In this document: positions 13,922 to 14,082 of the stretch, one piece after another
How the letters are laid out: each line of letters starts with the position of its first letter
Position numbering within the stretch: the stretch's first letter is position 1
NCBI GenBank assembly: GCA_947176715.1
Contig: CAMWRR010000016.1
Location: 1 to 14,082, forward strand
Origin: an uncultured Rikenellaceae bacterium
GTDB taxonomy: Bacteria > Bacteroidota > Bacteroidia > Bacteroidales > Rikenellaceae
DNA: 14,082 bases
Direction: 5' to 3'
Position numbers and translations under genes: made by a program
Notes under the pieces: generated by a model
Databases searched by the model: none
The model's input: only the letters and a program-made list of their open reading frames with translations
What the model was told of the DNA's origin: nothing

Positions 13922-14034
13922 ATGAAAAACGGTACACAAAATCGGCTGAAAGGCTTTTTGTTCGCCGCCCTACTTGTAGGGGGGGGGGGGAAATACGATT
14001 TTTTAAGACCAAAACCGAGGCCCCACCGGTAAAA
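13922..14034 (+). CDS. Signal-peptide-like ORF start interrupted after a G12 tract
   Basis: Translation from 13922 begins MKNGTQNRLKGFLFAALLVGGGG, a basic N-terminus followed by a hydrophobic stretch, as in Bacteroidales exported proteins such as outer-membrane receptors. The four glycines come from 12 consecutive G. As written, the frame stops at 14034 after 37 codons. With 11 G it stops within a few codons (NTIF then stop), and with 13 G it runs to about 14055 before a stop. So no tract length between 11 and 13 opens a long frame inside the window. It may be a phase-variable or decayed exported-protein gene, a sequencing error, or chance. Confidence 0.3.
13979..13990. repeat. Homopolymeric G12 tract
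   Basis: Twelve G residues in a row lie within the signal-peptide-like ORF at 13922. Tracts of this length slip during replication and are also a common site of base-calling errors. It is the only long homopolymer in the window. Confidence 0.9.
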
Positions 14035-14082
14035 ATCCAGCCTCGCAACATCAGGTAAAACACAACTCACGGGGCCGACGAA

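Overview
The window looks like a chromosomal piece of a Bacteroidota genome, most likely order Bacteroidales. The reasons are promoter -7 elements of the form TAnnTTTG, AT-rich leaders without strong Shine-Dalgarno sites, secreted proteins with Bacteroidales-style signal peptides, and fairly high-GC coding sequence. A Rikenellaceae/Alistipes-like source is plausible from general impression only and cannot be proved here.

Layout. Nine genes lie on the minus strand (12251 down to 274) and one LacI-type regulator is divergent on the plus strand (12589-13623). Read in the direction of transcription, the minus-strand genes are: a secreted YVTN-propeller/di-heme cytochrome c peroxidase-like protein; a chorismatase-like (FkbO/Hyg5-type, YjgF-fold) enzyme; a lipoprotein cupin resembling D-lyxose-type sugar isomerases; a small VOC/glyoxalase-fold protein; DhaK; DhaL; an LsrF-type class I aldolase/thiolase; a terminator-like hairpin; a secreted beta-propeller protein; and a 1318-residue secreted protein joining an HzsA-like propeller/di-heme region to a SUMF1/FGE-type C-terminal domain. 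A bidirectional terminator inside a 38-bp perfect palindrome closes the array. The first 200 bases hold short repeats and no gene. The last 460 bases hold no convincing complete gene, but do hold a signal-peptide-like ORF start interrupted by a run of 12 G.

How the genes may work together. DhaK/DhaL phosphorylate the CH2OH-CO- end of small ketoses. LsrF-type enzymes cleave a phosphorylated C5 dicarbonyl to give DHAP. The cupin resembles aldose-ketose isomerases, and VOC proteins often act on carbonyl compounds. Together with a LacI-family regulator this suggests an inducible route: aldose to ketose, to ketose phosphate, to DHAP plus a two- or three-carbon fragment. The usual partners for AI-2 processing (LsrK, LsrG, LsrR, LsrB) and for PTS-type DHA kinase (DhaM) are absent from the window. 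The exported heme proteins and the chorismatase have no place in a known pathway of this kind, so the whole is best read as an undescribed catabolic/redox cluster. The pathway is inference; the individual family assignments for DhaK, DhaL, LsrF and LacI are strong.
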